This document shows positions 1 through 8,166 of a DNA stretch of 64,000 nucleotides, piece by piece. Made by a program: the position numbers and the translations under genes. This stretch comes from Marinobacter zhejiangensis (GTDB lineage Bacteria > Pseudomonadota > Gammaproteobacteria > Pseudomonadales > Oleiphilaceae), in assembly GCF_900114775.1 (NCBI RefSeq), contig NZ_FOUE01000002.1, forward strand, positions 124,001 to 188,000, in the 5' to 3' direction. Every line of letters begins with the position of its first letter. The first letter of the stretch is position 1. The notes beneath the pieces are model-generated. The model did not search any database and was not told the origin of the DNA. It worked only from the letters and a program-made list of their open reading frames with translations.

Positions 1-1292
1 CCGATGTACACCGGTACAAAGACGATCGGCTTGCGATGGTCTCGCAGGAAGCTCCGTACGGTCATGGCGAGCATGCCAGGGCGAGGCTGGAGGGTACGCC
101 CGGTACGGCTGCGACCGCCTTCAACGAAGTATTCGACGGAGTAGCCACGAGTGAACATTACGTGCATGTACTCGTTGAACACCGTACTGTAGAGCGGGTT
201 GTCGCGGAAGCTGCGGCGCATGAAGAAGGCCCCTCCACGGCGAAGGATCGGGCCGACCACCGGCATGTTCAGGTTGATGCCTGCGGCAATGTGGGGGGGG
301 ACCAGTCCATTCCGGTAAAGCACGTAGGACAGCAGCAGATAATCAATGTGGGAGCGGTGACAGGGGACATACACCACGGCGTTGTCCTGGGCGACGTCCT
401 TCACCACCTGGATGTTGTTGATGGCAATACCGTTATAGATCCGGTTCCACAGCCAGCCCAGAACCACCTCAAGGAAGCGGATGGTGACGATGGACATGCT
501 GGCGGCGATCTCATCGGCGTACTTGCGGGCTTTGGCGCGTACTTTTTCCGGAGGCAGGTCATCTTTACGAGCGGCTTCCCGTATCGCCTCCTTGACCGCC
601 TGGGTTCTGACTAGGCCTTGTACGAGGGTGCGGCGGTGAGAAAGATCCGGTCCAAGAACCGCCTGGCGTACCCGCCGGAAATGGGTTCTCAGGATACGCG
701 CCAGCTTGCGAATGGCACGTTCTTCGTTAGTGCGATACTCCGCTACTACCTGTTGCAGTGACAGCGGCTTGTTGAACTGGACATAGGTGTTGCGGCCATG
801 AACCAGGATGATGAGCAGCTTCTGAAGTCTGCCTGCCACCGACCAGGTGTCCGAGAGCAACAGCTTGACCAGCGATTTCTCTTTGTCCGGCGACCGCCCC
901 CAGAATAGCGAGACCGGCACGATCTGCACATCCTGGTTCTCGTGTTCGATACCGTACTGTGTGATGTCCTGAACAAGAGGCGTCAGGCGAGGGGTGTGGC
1001 GGCGGCTGAACAGCCCGCCGACCCGGCGATAGAGGAAAAAGAACGATTGTCCGGGGCCGCCGTCGACAGGAAGCGGTGCCTCGGCCCCTGGCAAACCTGC
1101 CCGGCGTACTTCTTGCTCAAGAACCAGTCGGCTGGACAGGGAGCTGTATTGGAGTACGTAGCAAACCGGTTTGTCCGGGTCCAGGCCAAGCTCTTCCCGG
1201 GTGGCGCCACTGACATCGGTCCGGACCCAGAGGAACAGAATTTTCCGAAATAATGTCAGAAACAGGCCCCAAAAATTAGGGAAAAGTTGCAT
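1..1292 (-). CDS. plsB: Glycerol-3-phosphate acyltransferase PlsB, N-terminal part (runs off the left edge)
   Basis: This enzyme acylates sn-glycerol-3-phosphate at position 1 using acyl-CoA or acyl-ACP, the first step of phospholipid synthesis at the inner membrane. I translated the reverse strand by hand: an uninterrupted frame starts at an ATG at 1292 (protein start MQLFPNFWGL) and stays open to base 1, giving about 430 residues of a family usually above 800. The acyltransferase block is clear: HRSHID gives the HX4D catalytic motif, followed by GGAFFMRRSF, then FVEGGRSRTGR and IVFVPVYIG, all PlsB signatures. The C-terminus lies outside the window. It is divergent from nudC across 133 bp. 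Family assignment is very safe; the exact start is the most upstream ATG seen. Confidence 0.95.
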   Translation of the reverse strand, partial: MQLFPNFWGLFLTLFRKILFLWVRTDVSGATREELGLDPDKPVCYVLQYSSLSSRLVLEQEVRRAGLPGAEAPLPVDGGPGQSFFFLYRRVGGLFSRRHTPRLTPLVQDITQYGIEHENQDVQIVPVSLFWGRSPDKEKSLVKLLLSDTWSVAGRLQKLLIILVHGRNTYVQFNKPLSLQQVVAEYRTNEERAIRKLARILRTHFRRVRQAVLGPDLSHRRTLVQGLVRTQAVKEAIREAARKDDLPPEKVRAKARKYADEIAASMSIVTIRFLEVVLGWLWNRIYNGIAINNIQVVKDVAQDNAVVYVPCHRSHIDYLLLSYVLYRNGLVPPHIAAGINLNMPVVGPILRRGGAFFMRRSFRDNPLYSTVFNEYMHVMFTRGYSVEYFVEGGRSRTGRTLQPRPGMLAMTVRSFLRDHRKPIVFVPVYI

Positions 1293-1425
1293 ATGTGGAC
1301 ACTCCGGTTCGTAAAAGTGTCGCTAAGTGTACTTGCTGTATGCGCGATCGCAAAGGGCGCCGACGGCTTATGGCCTGGGAGGGTGGTGTGGTACATTTTC
1401 AGTCCAGACAGATAAGGAGTGAGCG

Positions 1426-2232
1426 ATGCAACGATGGCTTCCTGGCTGGGCAGACACCTCCCCGCAACCGGGCGATGGTGTTTTGGCCATGTCCAATGGT
1501 GTTATTCAGAAACCGGCCGATGGCTGGTTGATGGAGTGGTCCGATGTGAACGCTTTGCTGGGCGCTGAGGAAGAGCCTGTTTTCGTAGGGCGGCTGGATG
1601 ATCGGGCGGTGTATGTTTGCGGCCTGGACGCGGACAGGGCTCCTGGTGAGCTGGAGGCATTAACCCTTCGTGATGCCTTGCTTTCTGGTGAACGGGTGCC
1701 GGCAGAGATGCTTGGGCTGGCCCATCAGGTGCAGCAATGGTGGTTTGACCATCGCTTTTGCGGGCGTTGCGGTGCTCACACATCTCTTCACCCTGTTGAG
1801 CGAGCCCGTCGGTGCGAGCCCTGCGGGGTTTCCTGGTATCCCCGGTTGTCACCCTGTGTGATCGTAATGATTCGTCGTCAGGACCGCCTGTTGCTGGCCA
1901 GGTCATCGCGGGTAAAGCGTAACTTCTTTAGTTTGATCGCGGGATTCGTGGAGGCAGGTGAGACCTTGGAGGAAGCGGTCAGACGGGAGGTCAAGGAAGA
2001 GACAGGGCTGGATGTGGCGAATATTCGTTATCACGCCTCCCAATCCTGGCCATTTCCGAGCCAGCTGATGTTGGGCTTTTTTGCCGACTATGCCGGTGGC
2101 GAGCTAGTTCTGCAGGAAGATGAAATTGCAGAGGCGGACTGGTTCCTTCCGGACGAGCTGCCGCCGGTACCACCAACGACAACGATCGCAGGCCGCTTGA
2201 TTGGTGCCATGCAGCGGGAGATAAAGGGTTGA
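1426..2232 (+). CDS. nudC: NADH pyrophosphatase NudC (NAD-capped RNA decapping Nudix hydrolase)
   Basis: This 268-residue protein hydrolyses NAD(H) to NMN(H) and AMP, and family members also remove NAD caps from RNA. Residues 112-133 carry a four-cysteine zinc ribbon (C112, C115, C130, C133). The Nudix box spans about 173-195 and begins GFVEAGETLEEA with the REVKEETG core. Downstream, SQSWPFPS (about 205-212) is the NudC-specific motif that separates it from other Nudix enzymes. The ATG follows an AAGGAG ribosome-binding site about 8 bp upstream. The stop overlaps the TTG start proposed for murI, so the two genes are probably translationally coupled, although their functions (NAD turnover and cell-wall precursor supply) are not obviously linked. 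Confidence 0.95.
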   Translation: MQRWLPGWADTSPQPGDGVLAMSNGVIQKPADGWLMEWSDVNALLGAEEEPVFVGRLDDRAVYVCGLDADRAPGELEALTLRDALLSGERVPAEMLGLAHQVQQWWFDHRFCGRCGAHTSLHPVERARRCEPCGVSWYPRLSPCVIVMIRRQDRLLLARSSRVKRNFFSLIAGFVEAGETLEEAVRREVKEETGLDVANIRYHASQSWPFPSQLMLGFFADYAGGELVLQEDEIAEADWFLPDELPPVPPTTTIAGRLIGAMQREIKG

Positions 2233-3071
2233 CGGCACCGGGGGTTCTGATTTTTGACTCCGGAGTGGGGGGGCTGAGCGTGTCGCGGTGCATTCATCAC
2301 GCGCTGCCCTCGGTTAGGCAGGTTTACCTCGCTGACAATGCCTGCTTCCCTTACGGCGACCAGCCGGAATCGGTGGTTGTTGAGCGGTGCTGTACGCTGA
2401 TTGAGACGGCGTTGGCGGATTATCCGGTCGATGTGATTGTTGTTGCCTGCAATACTGCCAGCACCGTGGTGTTGCCGCAGCTGAGGTCGATAACCGATAT
2501 TCCCGTTGTTGGCGTGGTGCCTGCGGTTAAGCCAGCAGCAGGCCTGTCACAAAACCGGCGGATTGGGTTGCTGGCGACTCCTGCAACGGTGCGGAGACCG
2601 TACCTGCAGCAATTGGTGGATGATTTCGCTTCCGATTGCACCCTCAGTCGGATCGGTCACCCGAAGCTGGTGCGCTGGATTGAGGATTGGGTGGCGGGGC
2701 AGTCACTGCCGTTGGCGGAACTGGATGATGCACTGGAGCCATTCCGCGTTGATGGCGTGGATACCGTTGTCTTGGGGTGCACCCACTACCCATTGATCGT
2801 TGATGCGCTCAAGGCATTGTTGCCGGATGTTCGTTACTGGGTCGATTCCGGTGAAGCCATCGCCCGTCGTACCGCCTTCCTGTTGCAGCAGGGCGGGCAT
2901 CCGTTGGGTTTGGGAGAGCCGGGCGCTCAGGTGATGGACGCGGTGATGTTCAGTGGCGCTGTACCTGCCGGTATTGACGTTTTCCTGCAAAAATGGGGAA
3001 TGGCACCATCCCGTCTATCAGGGGGATGGCCCTCATCCCAAACCGCGGTTACAGCAACCGCGTCAGCTTGA
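2229..3071 (+). CDS. murI: Glutamate racemase MurI
   Basis: This 280-residue cytoplasmic enzyme interconverts L- and D-glutamate to supply D-Glu for peptidoglycan. The two catalytic cysteines are in the expected contexts, C74 in VVACNTAS and C184 in GCTHYP, and the N-terminal FDSGVGGLSV and PYGD motifs are family hallmarks. The best start is a TTG at 2229 that overlaps the nudC stop (TTGA), with GGGAG and AAAGGG just upstream. Later starts would cut into the conserved FDSGVGG strand. The 3' end overlaps the convergent DUF2156 gene by about 23 bp, which leaves no room for a separate terminator. Confidence 0.95.
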   Translation: MTAPGVLIFDSGVGGLSVSRCIHHALPSVRQVYLADNACFPYGDQPESVVVERCCTLIETALADYPVDVIVVACNTASTVVLPQLRSITDIPVVGVVPAVKPAAGLSQNRRIGLLATPATVRRPYLQQLVDDFASDCTLSRIGHPKLVRWIEDWVAGQSLPLAELDDALEPFRVDGVDTVVLGCTHYPLIVDALKALLPDVRYWVDSGEAIARRTAFLLQQGGHPLGLGEPGAQVMDAVMFSGAVPAGIDVFLQKWGMAPSRLSGGWPSSQTAVTATASA

Positions 3072-4056
3072 ACATGGCGAGGAACTCCAGTACCGGCAGA
3101 CTGCGGCGGTGACAACAGTACGTCTTGAACCCCTGTCCACGGAAGCGTGACTTGGTGAATTCCAGGCCCTTGAAGTTGTACAGGAAGTTCCCGTGCTCAT
3201 AGAGCTTGTGCATCAGACCCTTAAGCATGCGGCCCTCTTGCGGTTCCAGAGCTTTGTCCAGAGAGAGAGGAATCAGGCCCAGGTCCAGGTAGGGAACGCC
3301 CTCTTCCTTGAACACCTCCATGGCGTGCGCCATTAATGTATAGAAGATGCCCTGTCGGAAATTGGCGTTGGCGCGGGAAATGTTGGGGACGTAAGAGATG
3401 ATCTTGTTGTTGTGGTAGATGGGGTCAAAATAGATAAACCCGACGGCTTTACCATCCTGGTAGGCGTAGAAGTGCCGTTCATTCTCCCGGTAGTCCATCT
3501 GCATCGGGCGAATCAGGAAGCGAATTTCATTGCTCTTGCACTTACGGGTACGAATCCAGGCTTCGGAAATCTCCCGGGTGTGATCGTCGCTGAACCGTTC
3601 CTTGACCGTGATACCGCTCTTCTCTGCCTGGTTCAGCGCCGTGCGTAGAATTTGCTTTTTCTTACCGCTCAAGGACCAGTTGCCCAGATCAATGCGGGAC
3701 TCGCTGCCGAACTGGGTGCCAAACAGGCCAAAGCGGCGGTGCAGGAAATCAACCACCGGCTTCGACACCTGGATGTAACAGGCATTCGGGTGTTGCAGGT
3801 GAAAACGTTCCAGAATCAGTTCAAAGTTTTCCGGGGCGGCGACAGGGTCAGACAACACAAAGGTCATTCCCCACTTCTTCATGTAGCCGATGTAGCCCAC
3901 GCCTGGCAGGTCAAAGTAGTCCATCCCCGGTTGCAGGGTGGAAAACGACTGTGAATGGACACCGAACTTCTTCAGGTAATCCACCCGCTCAGAGAAGTCG
4001 AAAGCGCCTTTGGTGATGGTGTCCAGGCGATTGAGTGCAATGCTCTGATTCGTCAT
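3049..4056 (-). CDS. DUF2156 (phosphatidylglycerol lysyltransferase-like, double-GNAT) protein
   Basis: This 335-residue protein matches the soluble C-terminal domain of MprF-type aminoacyl-lipid synthases (DUF2156/LPG_synthase_C). Recognisable pieces are the central FYAYQDGKAVGFIYFDP strand, then YTLMAHAMEVFKEEG and LDLGLIPLS, and the terminal FKGLEFTKSRF, typical of the fold. The multi-helix flippase half of full MprF is absent, so it would act as a stand-alone acyl- or aminoacyl-transferase at the cytoplasmic face; the substrate is unknown. The start has GGAGCAGGA upstream. It lies 49 bp downstream of a methyltransferase gene on the same strand, suggesting an operon that modifies a lipid or other amine. 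That role is inference. Confidence 0.75.
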   Translation of the reverse strand: MTNQSIALNRLDTITKGAFDFSERVDYLKKFGVHSQSFSTLQPGMDYFDLPGVGYIGYMKKWGMTFVLSDPVAAPENFELILERFHLQHPNACYIQVSKPVVDFLHRRFGLFGTQFGSESRIDLGNWSLSGKKKQILRTALNQAEKSGITVKERFSDDHTREISEAWIRTRKCKSNEIRFLIRPMQMDYRENERHFYAYQDGKAVGFIYFDPIYHNNKIISYVPNISRANANFRQGIFYTLMAHAMEVFKEEGVPYLDLGLIPLSLDKALEPQEGRMLKGLMHKLYEHGNFLYNFKGLEFTKSRFRGQGFKTYCCHRRSLPVLEFLAMFKLTRLL

Positions 4057-4105
4057 TTTTCCTGCTCCCCATTTATCAATTGTTGTTAGGGCTTGCTGGG
4101 GCTAT

Positions 4106-4759
4106 TTACGCCTGTTTTTGGCCGAGAATGGACCAGTAGCAGTTCATGTTAAGTAGCTTGAAATGCTTCTTCTCGGTGACCTTGAGGCCCAGGCGCTGCA
4201 TATGTTCGGGATAGTTGTAGATCTTGTGGAACGCGTTGTTCGCAAACAGCCAGAAAATAAAAACGGCGACGTACCAATAGGCCTTTTTGAACATCCGGGC
4301 AACGAGGTTGCCGTTGGGGTAGGAGAAATCGCCGACCACTACCTTGGCATCTGCCTTGCCGAGACGAATCAGGTGCTCCAGCACATTGACCATCATGTCT
4401 TCGTCAAAGACGTTCAGGAAAAAGTTGGCAACCACCATGTCGTACTGTTCGAACTCATCGACCTTCATGATGTCGCTGTGGACCTGTCGGATGGTCAGGT
4501 GAGGGGCTTCTTTTTCCAGGGCGTCAGAGAATTTGCGCAGCATGGTTTCAGACAGGTCGACGACGGTGACATCGGCGCCCAGTTCCGCAGCACGAATGGC
4601 ATCGCGGCCGTGGCCTACGCCGGCAAACAGGATGCGGTCGCCAGCTTTGACGGTCTCAACATCCAGCATGGCCGTCTTACAGCGATGGATGCTCTTGCCG
4701 CTGTAGAGGTTGCTCAGAAAATCATATACGGGGCCAATGTACTTATATTTATCGCGCAT
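4106..4759 (-). CDS. Class I SAM-dependent methyltransferase, possibly lipid-acting
   Basis: This 217-residue protein has a standard Rossmann methyltransferase core. Motif I is LFAGVGHGRD at about 44-53, the acidic ribose-binding residue is in VTVVDLS (D68), and motif IV-like VANFFLNVFD follows. The N-terminus (KYIGPVYDFLSNLYSGKSI) resembles the cap of UbiE or phospholipid N-methyltransferases of the PmtA type. A hydrophobic, aromatic stretch near residues 155-178 could dock on the membrane. It is the first gene of a two-gene minus-strand operon with the DUF2156 protein. Substrate is not determinable from sequence; the UbiE and PmtA resemblance together with the neighbour points to a lipid headgroup. 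Confidence 0.7.
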   Translation of the reverse strand: MRDKYKYIGPVYDFLSNLYSGKSIHRCKTAMLDVETVKAGDRILFAGVGHGRDAIRAAELGADVTVVDLSETMLRKFSDALEKEAPHLTIRQVHSDIMKVDEFEQYDMVVANFFLNVFDEDMMVNVLEHLIRLGKADAKVVVGDFSYPNGNLVARMFKKAYWYVAVFIFWLFANNAFHKIYNYPEHMQRLGLKVTEKKHFKLLNMNCYWSILGQKQA

Positions 4760-5123
4760 GATCTCTTACCGCCTATCAGAATCTGCCTGGCCCGCCGTCA
4801 CTGTTGTCATTGTTAGCCGGAGCGGTTGAAGGCGCTCCCGACGGCAGGGGATAGATTGAGCTTAGAGAAGAGGGCGCAGGAAATATGTGCAGTAGGCCGC
4901 ATTTCCAGATACATAACGTAACGTTCCGCTACGCTTTGCAAACTAGATCAATAAATGGAATCCAAGTGTCAGACAATCCATTTATCGGTTTTTTAATTGT
5001 CAGGGATTGCGTCGGGAATTTTGAGCCAAGTCATGTTTTTTTTGCCCCGCGACAGAGTTCGATAGTGATGCCAGCCTTATACTGGCAAAAAGGAAAGTTA
5101 ATGCCAGGAAGAGTGAGAATGTA
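4760..5123. other. Divergent intergenic region with an AT-rich inverted repeat
   Basis: This 364-bp region separates two divergently transcribed genes. I see no credible gene in it. It holds the inverted repeat at 4951-4985 described separately and an AT-rich stretch around 4910-5000 where promoters for both genes are likely. No sigma-70 boxes could be fixed with confidence. Confidence 0.4.
4951..4993. promoter_or_regulatory. Inverted repeat ATAAATGGA/TCCATTTAT followed by a T-run
   Basis: Perfect 9-bp arms lie at 4951-4959 and 4977-4985 with a 17-nt loop, then CGGTTTTTT. It could be a weak intrinsic terminator or attenuator in front of the binding-protein gene at 5124, or a regulator site. 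The stem is AT-rich, so function is uncertain. Confidence 0.35.
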
Positions 5124-5954
5124 ATGGCTGGAAAGTTGTGGGCTCTGAAAGTGGTGGTGGCATCACTTTGTTTTCTGACATCGCCCCACGCTGTTCCGAA
5201 TGAGCAGGGTGACGAGTTGCACATAAGCTACCTCGTGGTGGATGCGAAGGTTGGACCCTTCCAGGTCATCCACGAAGGGGTCAGTGATGGCGGCATCATT
5301 TCAGACATAGTCGATGAAATTTTTCGCGGTTCCGTGTATTCGGTCCACCATCTGGTACTGCCTGTCAATCGGATGACCCAGCAGGTAGCGGAGCATGAAT
5401 ACGCCAACTGGATCGCTTTTGATGCCCCGGTCTGGCGTTCCTTTGGGGATGAGGGTGAATTCACCGACCTTCCATTGTTTGAAACCCGGCACGTCATGCT
5501 GACCTGCAGAGGTGATATGCCGGTCCCGGTTCGAAGCATTGATGATCTTGAAGGGCTTTCCATTGCGACCTTGCGCGGCTTCAATTATCTCCAGCTTGAT
5601 GAGGCTGAGGACGAGGGGGTGGTTCGCCTGGTTCCTGTGGACAACTTTAATGCGGGGTTGAATCTGGTTGCGCTGGGCCGGGTGGATGGCTTTATCGAGA
5701 TGCAATCGAGGTTGCGCTTCCACCTCGGTGGGTTTGCGGGAGACACACGCTGCATGCAGGAGCTGGATGTCAGCTCGGTCATACCGAATTATGGGATCCA
5801 CCTGGCGATGGACCGGGGATTACCCGACGAGGCCAAGCAACTGATCAACGAGCGGCTTGGTATATTGCATCGCTCTGGCGAACTGGAACGGATATGGCGC
5901 ACGTACGTTCCGGACATGGTGTTGGTGGATAGCCCTGAGGAATCCGATCGCTGA
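5124..5954 (+). CDS. Periplasmic solute-binding protein, family 3 (SBP_bac_3-like)
   Basis: This 276-residue protein has an N-terminal secretion signal (hydrophobic VVVASLCFL ending near SPHAVP). The remainder fits the amino-acid-binding periplasmic protein fold: ISYLVVDAKVGPFQ at the start, the inter-domain segment SIDDLEGLSIATLRGF, the return strand with GRVDGFIEM, and the C-terminal ELERIWRTYVPDM, where these proteins usually end in a helix with this pattern. No permease or ATPase gene is adjacent, so it may be an orphan sensor or binding protein rather than part of an importer. It ends only 15 bp from the convergent GGDEF-EAL gene, so a signalling partnership is possible but unproved. Confidence 0.75.
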   Translation: MAGKLWALKVVVASLCFLTSPHAVPNEQGDELHISYLVVDAKVGPFQVIHEGVSDGGIISDIVDEIFRGSVYSVHHLVLPVNRMTQQVAEHEYANWIAFDAPVWRSFGDEGEFTDLPLFETRHVMLTCRGDMPVPVRSIDDLEGLSIATLRGFNYLQLDEAEDEGVVRLVPVDNFNAGLNLVALGRVDGFIEMQSRLRFHLGGFAGDTRCMQELDVSSVIPNYGIHLAMDRGLPDEAKQLINERLGILHRSGELERIWRTYVPDMVLVDSPEESDR

Positions 5955-5969
5955 CAGGCTTCCTCTTGT

Positions 5970-8144
5970 CTAAACCGCGGCCACCTTCAACTCGGTTTGC
6001 TGCAAGGCAAGGTAGATCGCTTCAGAGGGACGTGGCGGACTGTAGAAGAACCCCTGTACCTGATGACAGCCCAGTTTGCGGAGGTAATGCAGCTGAGCAT
6101 CGGTTTCCACCCCTTCGGCCACAATTTCCAGTTTCAGGCCATGAGCCATGGCGACGATGGCGTTGACGATGCAGGCGCCGTCATCGCTATTACGGATATC
6201 CCGCACGAAACTTTGGTCGACCTTGAGGGTGTGAATGGGCAGTCGGTGCAGGTAGTTCAGGGATGAGTAGCCGGTACCAAAGTCGTCGATGGCGATGCGA
6301 ATGCCATAGTCAGCCAATTCCCGCAGTTTCTGACTGATCTGGTCGAGGTCGTTCATGATGACGTTTTCGGTAATCTCGATTTCCAGATTGCCAGCGGGGA
6401 AGTCAAAGGCTTCCAGCTGCTGGATGAGTCGCTCGACAAAGCGGGGGTGCTCCACCTGCAGTGGCGAAAGGTTAACGGCAAGCCTGAGGTCAGTATGACC
6501 ACCGCGTATCCATTGGCCGACCTGTTCACAGGCCTTGGCCAGCACCCGCTCGCTCAGTTCGTCAATCAGCCGGGTTTCTTCGGCGAGGGGGAGGAATTCA
6601 CCAGGGTAGAGCAGTCCCCGTTCCGGGTGTTGCCAGCGGACCAGGGCTTCAACGCCAATGATGCGGCCACTCTGGGCGCATACCTGTGGCTGGTAGTACA
6701 CCCTCAGCTCATCACGCTCCAGGGCCAGGCGAAGATCCCGTTCCAGGCTGAGGCGGTTGGCTGAGTCGATGCTCATGTTTTCGGTAAAGAAACGATAATC
6801 GCCTTTGCCTTTGTCTTTGACATGGTACATCGCGATGTCGGCGTTCTGGATCAGCTGATCCATGGAGTCACCAGCCTCGGGAAACACCGAAATGCCGATG
6901 CTGATGCCCACGAAGACTTCATGCTCACCCAGTTTGAAGGGGGCATTGAGCGCATCAATCAGCTTTTGGGCGATCTGCTTCGCATCATCCTCACAGTGGA
7001 TTGCAGGCAGAAGCAGGGTGAACTCGTCGCCACCAAAGCGAGACAGGGTATCTCCTTTGCGCAGGCAGCCCTCCAGACGGCGGGTAACCGCCTGGAGCAG
7101 GCGGTCGCCCATGGCATGCCCAAGTGTGTCATTGACGACCTTAAAGCGGTCCAGGTCGAGGAACATGACCGCGAGCTTCTGATCGTTTCGGCGTGCGTGG
7201 GTGATGGCCAGGTTCAGCCGGTCCTTGAACAGGGCCCGGTTGGGGAGTCGCGTCAACAGGTCGTGATAGGCCTGGAAATTGATGAAGGCTTCGGCTTCCT
7301 TGCGCTCGGTCACGTCTCGGGCAGTGCCGTAAAAGCGGGCTTTTTGGCTGGCCGCACGGTCGTCGATGCCCGTATTGTGGTGCCAGGTATCGGGATCGAT
7401 CGGAAATGCGGTGACCTCAAAGTGCCGGTTGGCTTTGCGGCTGCCGCGGGTCTTCATTCTCACTTCCAGTGTGCGTGGGTTTTCAGATGATACGCTGGTG
7501 TCCTGAATGGCGTAGGTACCGCGGGCCACATCCTGTTCGTCCAGCATAATGCTGAAGTGCTGACCAATCAGCTCTGAGGGCATATACCCGAGGAGCGCGT
7601 TGACCTTGTTGTTGATGAAGCAGATGCGGCCATCCTGGTCCAGCATGAATACGATGTCTGGTGAACTGTTGACAATATAGCGGTGCAGCGCTTCCGACTT
7701 TTTCAATCTGGATTGGACGTCGGCATGATCCCTCAGCAGGGACTGCTGGCCGAGTACGTTTCTTACGGTCTCGAGGAGTTCCTCTGGATCAAAGGGCTTT
7801 TTGATGTAATCCAGGGCACCTCTCCGGAGTGCGCGGCTGACCGCGGTAAAAGCGCTTTCACCACTGACGACGATGACCCCGCAGTCAGGCCGGACGGAGG
7901 CGGCGTAGGCCATCACGTCGAACCCATCGATACCCGGCATACGCAGGTCCAGCATGGCAAGGTCGAACGTTCGTTCTTTGAGGACCTGGCAGGCGGCATG
8001 TCCACCCAGGGCTTCCGTGATTTCATAGCCGGCCTGCTTAAGCAGTGTCGCCAGGCTGGTTAACAGGCGTTGATCGTCGTCCACAACCAGTATTTCTGCT
8101 GGACGGCCGGTCTGGGGAAGCAGGGGCTTGCAGTCCGTAGTCAT
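5970..8144 (-). CDS. Response regulator with PAS, GGDEF and EAL domains (c-di-GMP turnover)
   Basis: This 724-residue protein has four domains in order. A receiver spans about 17-130 (acidic pocket VVDDD near 21-24, phosphoacceptor D66 in AMLDLRMP, switch lysine in YIKKPF). A PAS domain spans about 150-280. A diguanylate cyclase domain carries an intact SRFGGDEF signature. An EAL phosphodiesterase domain carries EALVRW, EITENVIM, DDFGTGYSS and KVDQSFV with a VAEGVET ending, so the catalytic residues look complete. Both synthesis and breakdown of cyclic di-GMP are therefore possible. It is 22 bp downstream of the HDOD-kinase gene on the same strand, and that kinase is the obvious candidate to phosphorylate D66. 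Confidence 0.93.
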   Translation of the reverse strand: MTTDCKPLLPQTGRPAEILVVDDDQRLLTSLATLLKQAGYEITEALGGHAACQVLKERTFDLAMLDLRMPGIDGFDVMAYAASVRPDCGVIVVSGESAFTAVSRALRRGALDYIKKPFDPEELLETVRNVLGQQSLLRDHADVQSRLKKSEALHRYIVNSSPDIVFMLDQDGRICFINNKVNALLGYMPSELIGQHFSIMLDEQDVARGTYAIQDTSVSSENPRTLEVRMKTRGSRKANRHFEVTAFPIDPDTWHHNTGIDDRAASQKARFYGTARDVTERKEAEAFINFQAYHDLLTRLPNRALFKDRLNLAITHARRNDQKLAVMFLDLDRFKVVNDTLGHAMGDRLLQAVTRRLEGCLRKGDTLSRFGGDEFTLLLPAIHCEDDAKQIAQKLIDALNAPFKLGEHEVFVGISIGISVFPEAGDSMDQLIQNADIAMYHVKDKGKGDYRFFTENMSIDSANRLSLERDLRLALERDELRVYYQPQVCAQSGRIIGVEALVRWQHPERGLLYPGEFLPLAEETRLIDELSERVLAKACEQVGQWIRGGHTDLRLAVNLSPLQVEHPRFVERLIQQLEAFDFPAGNLEIEITENVIMNDLDQISQKLRELADYGIRIAIDDFGTGYSSLNYLHRLPIHTLKVDQSFVRDIRNSDDGACIVNAIVAMAHGLKLEIVAEGVETDAQLHYLRKLGCHQVQGFFYSPPRPSEAIYLALQQTELKVAAV

Positions 8145-8166
8145 CGTTGTACGCCCGTTCCTGAAT

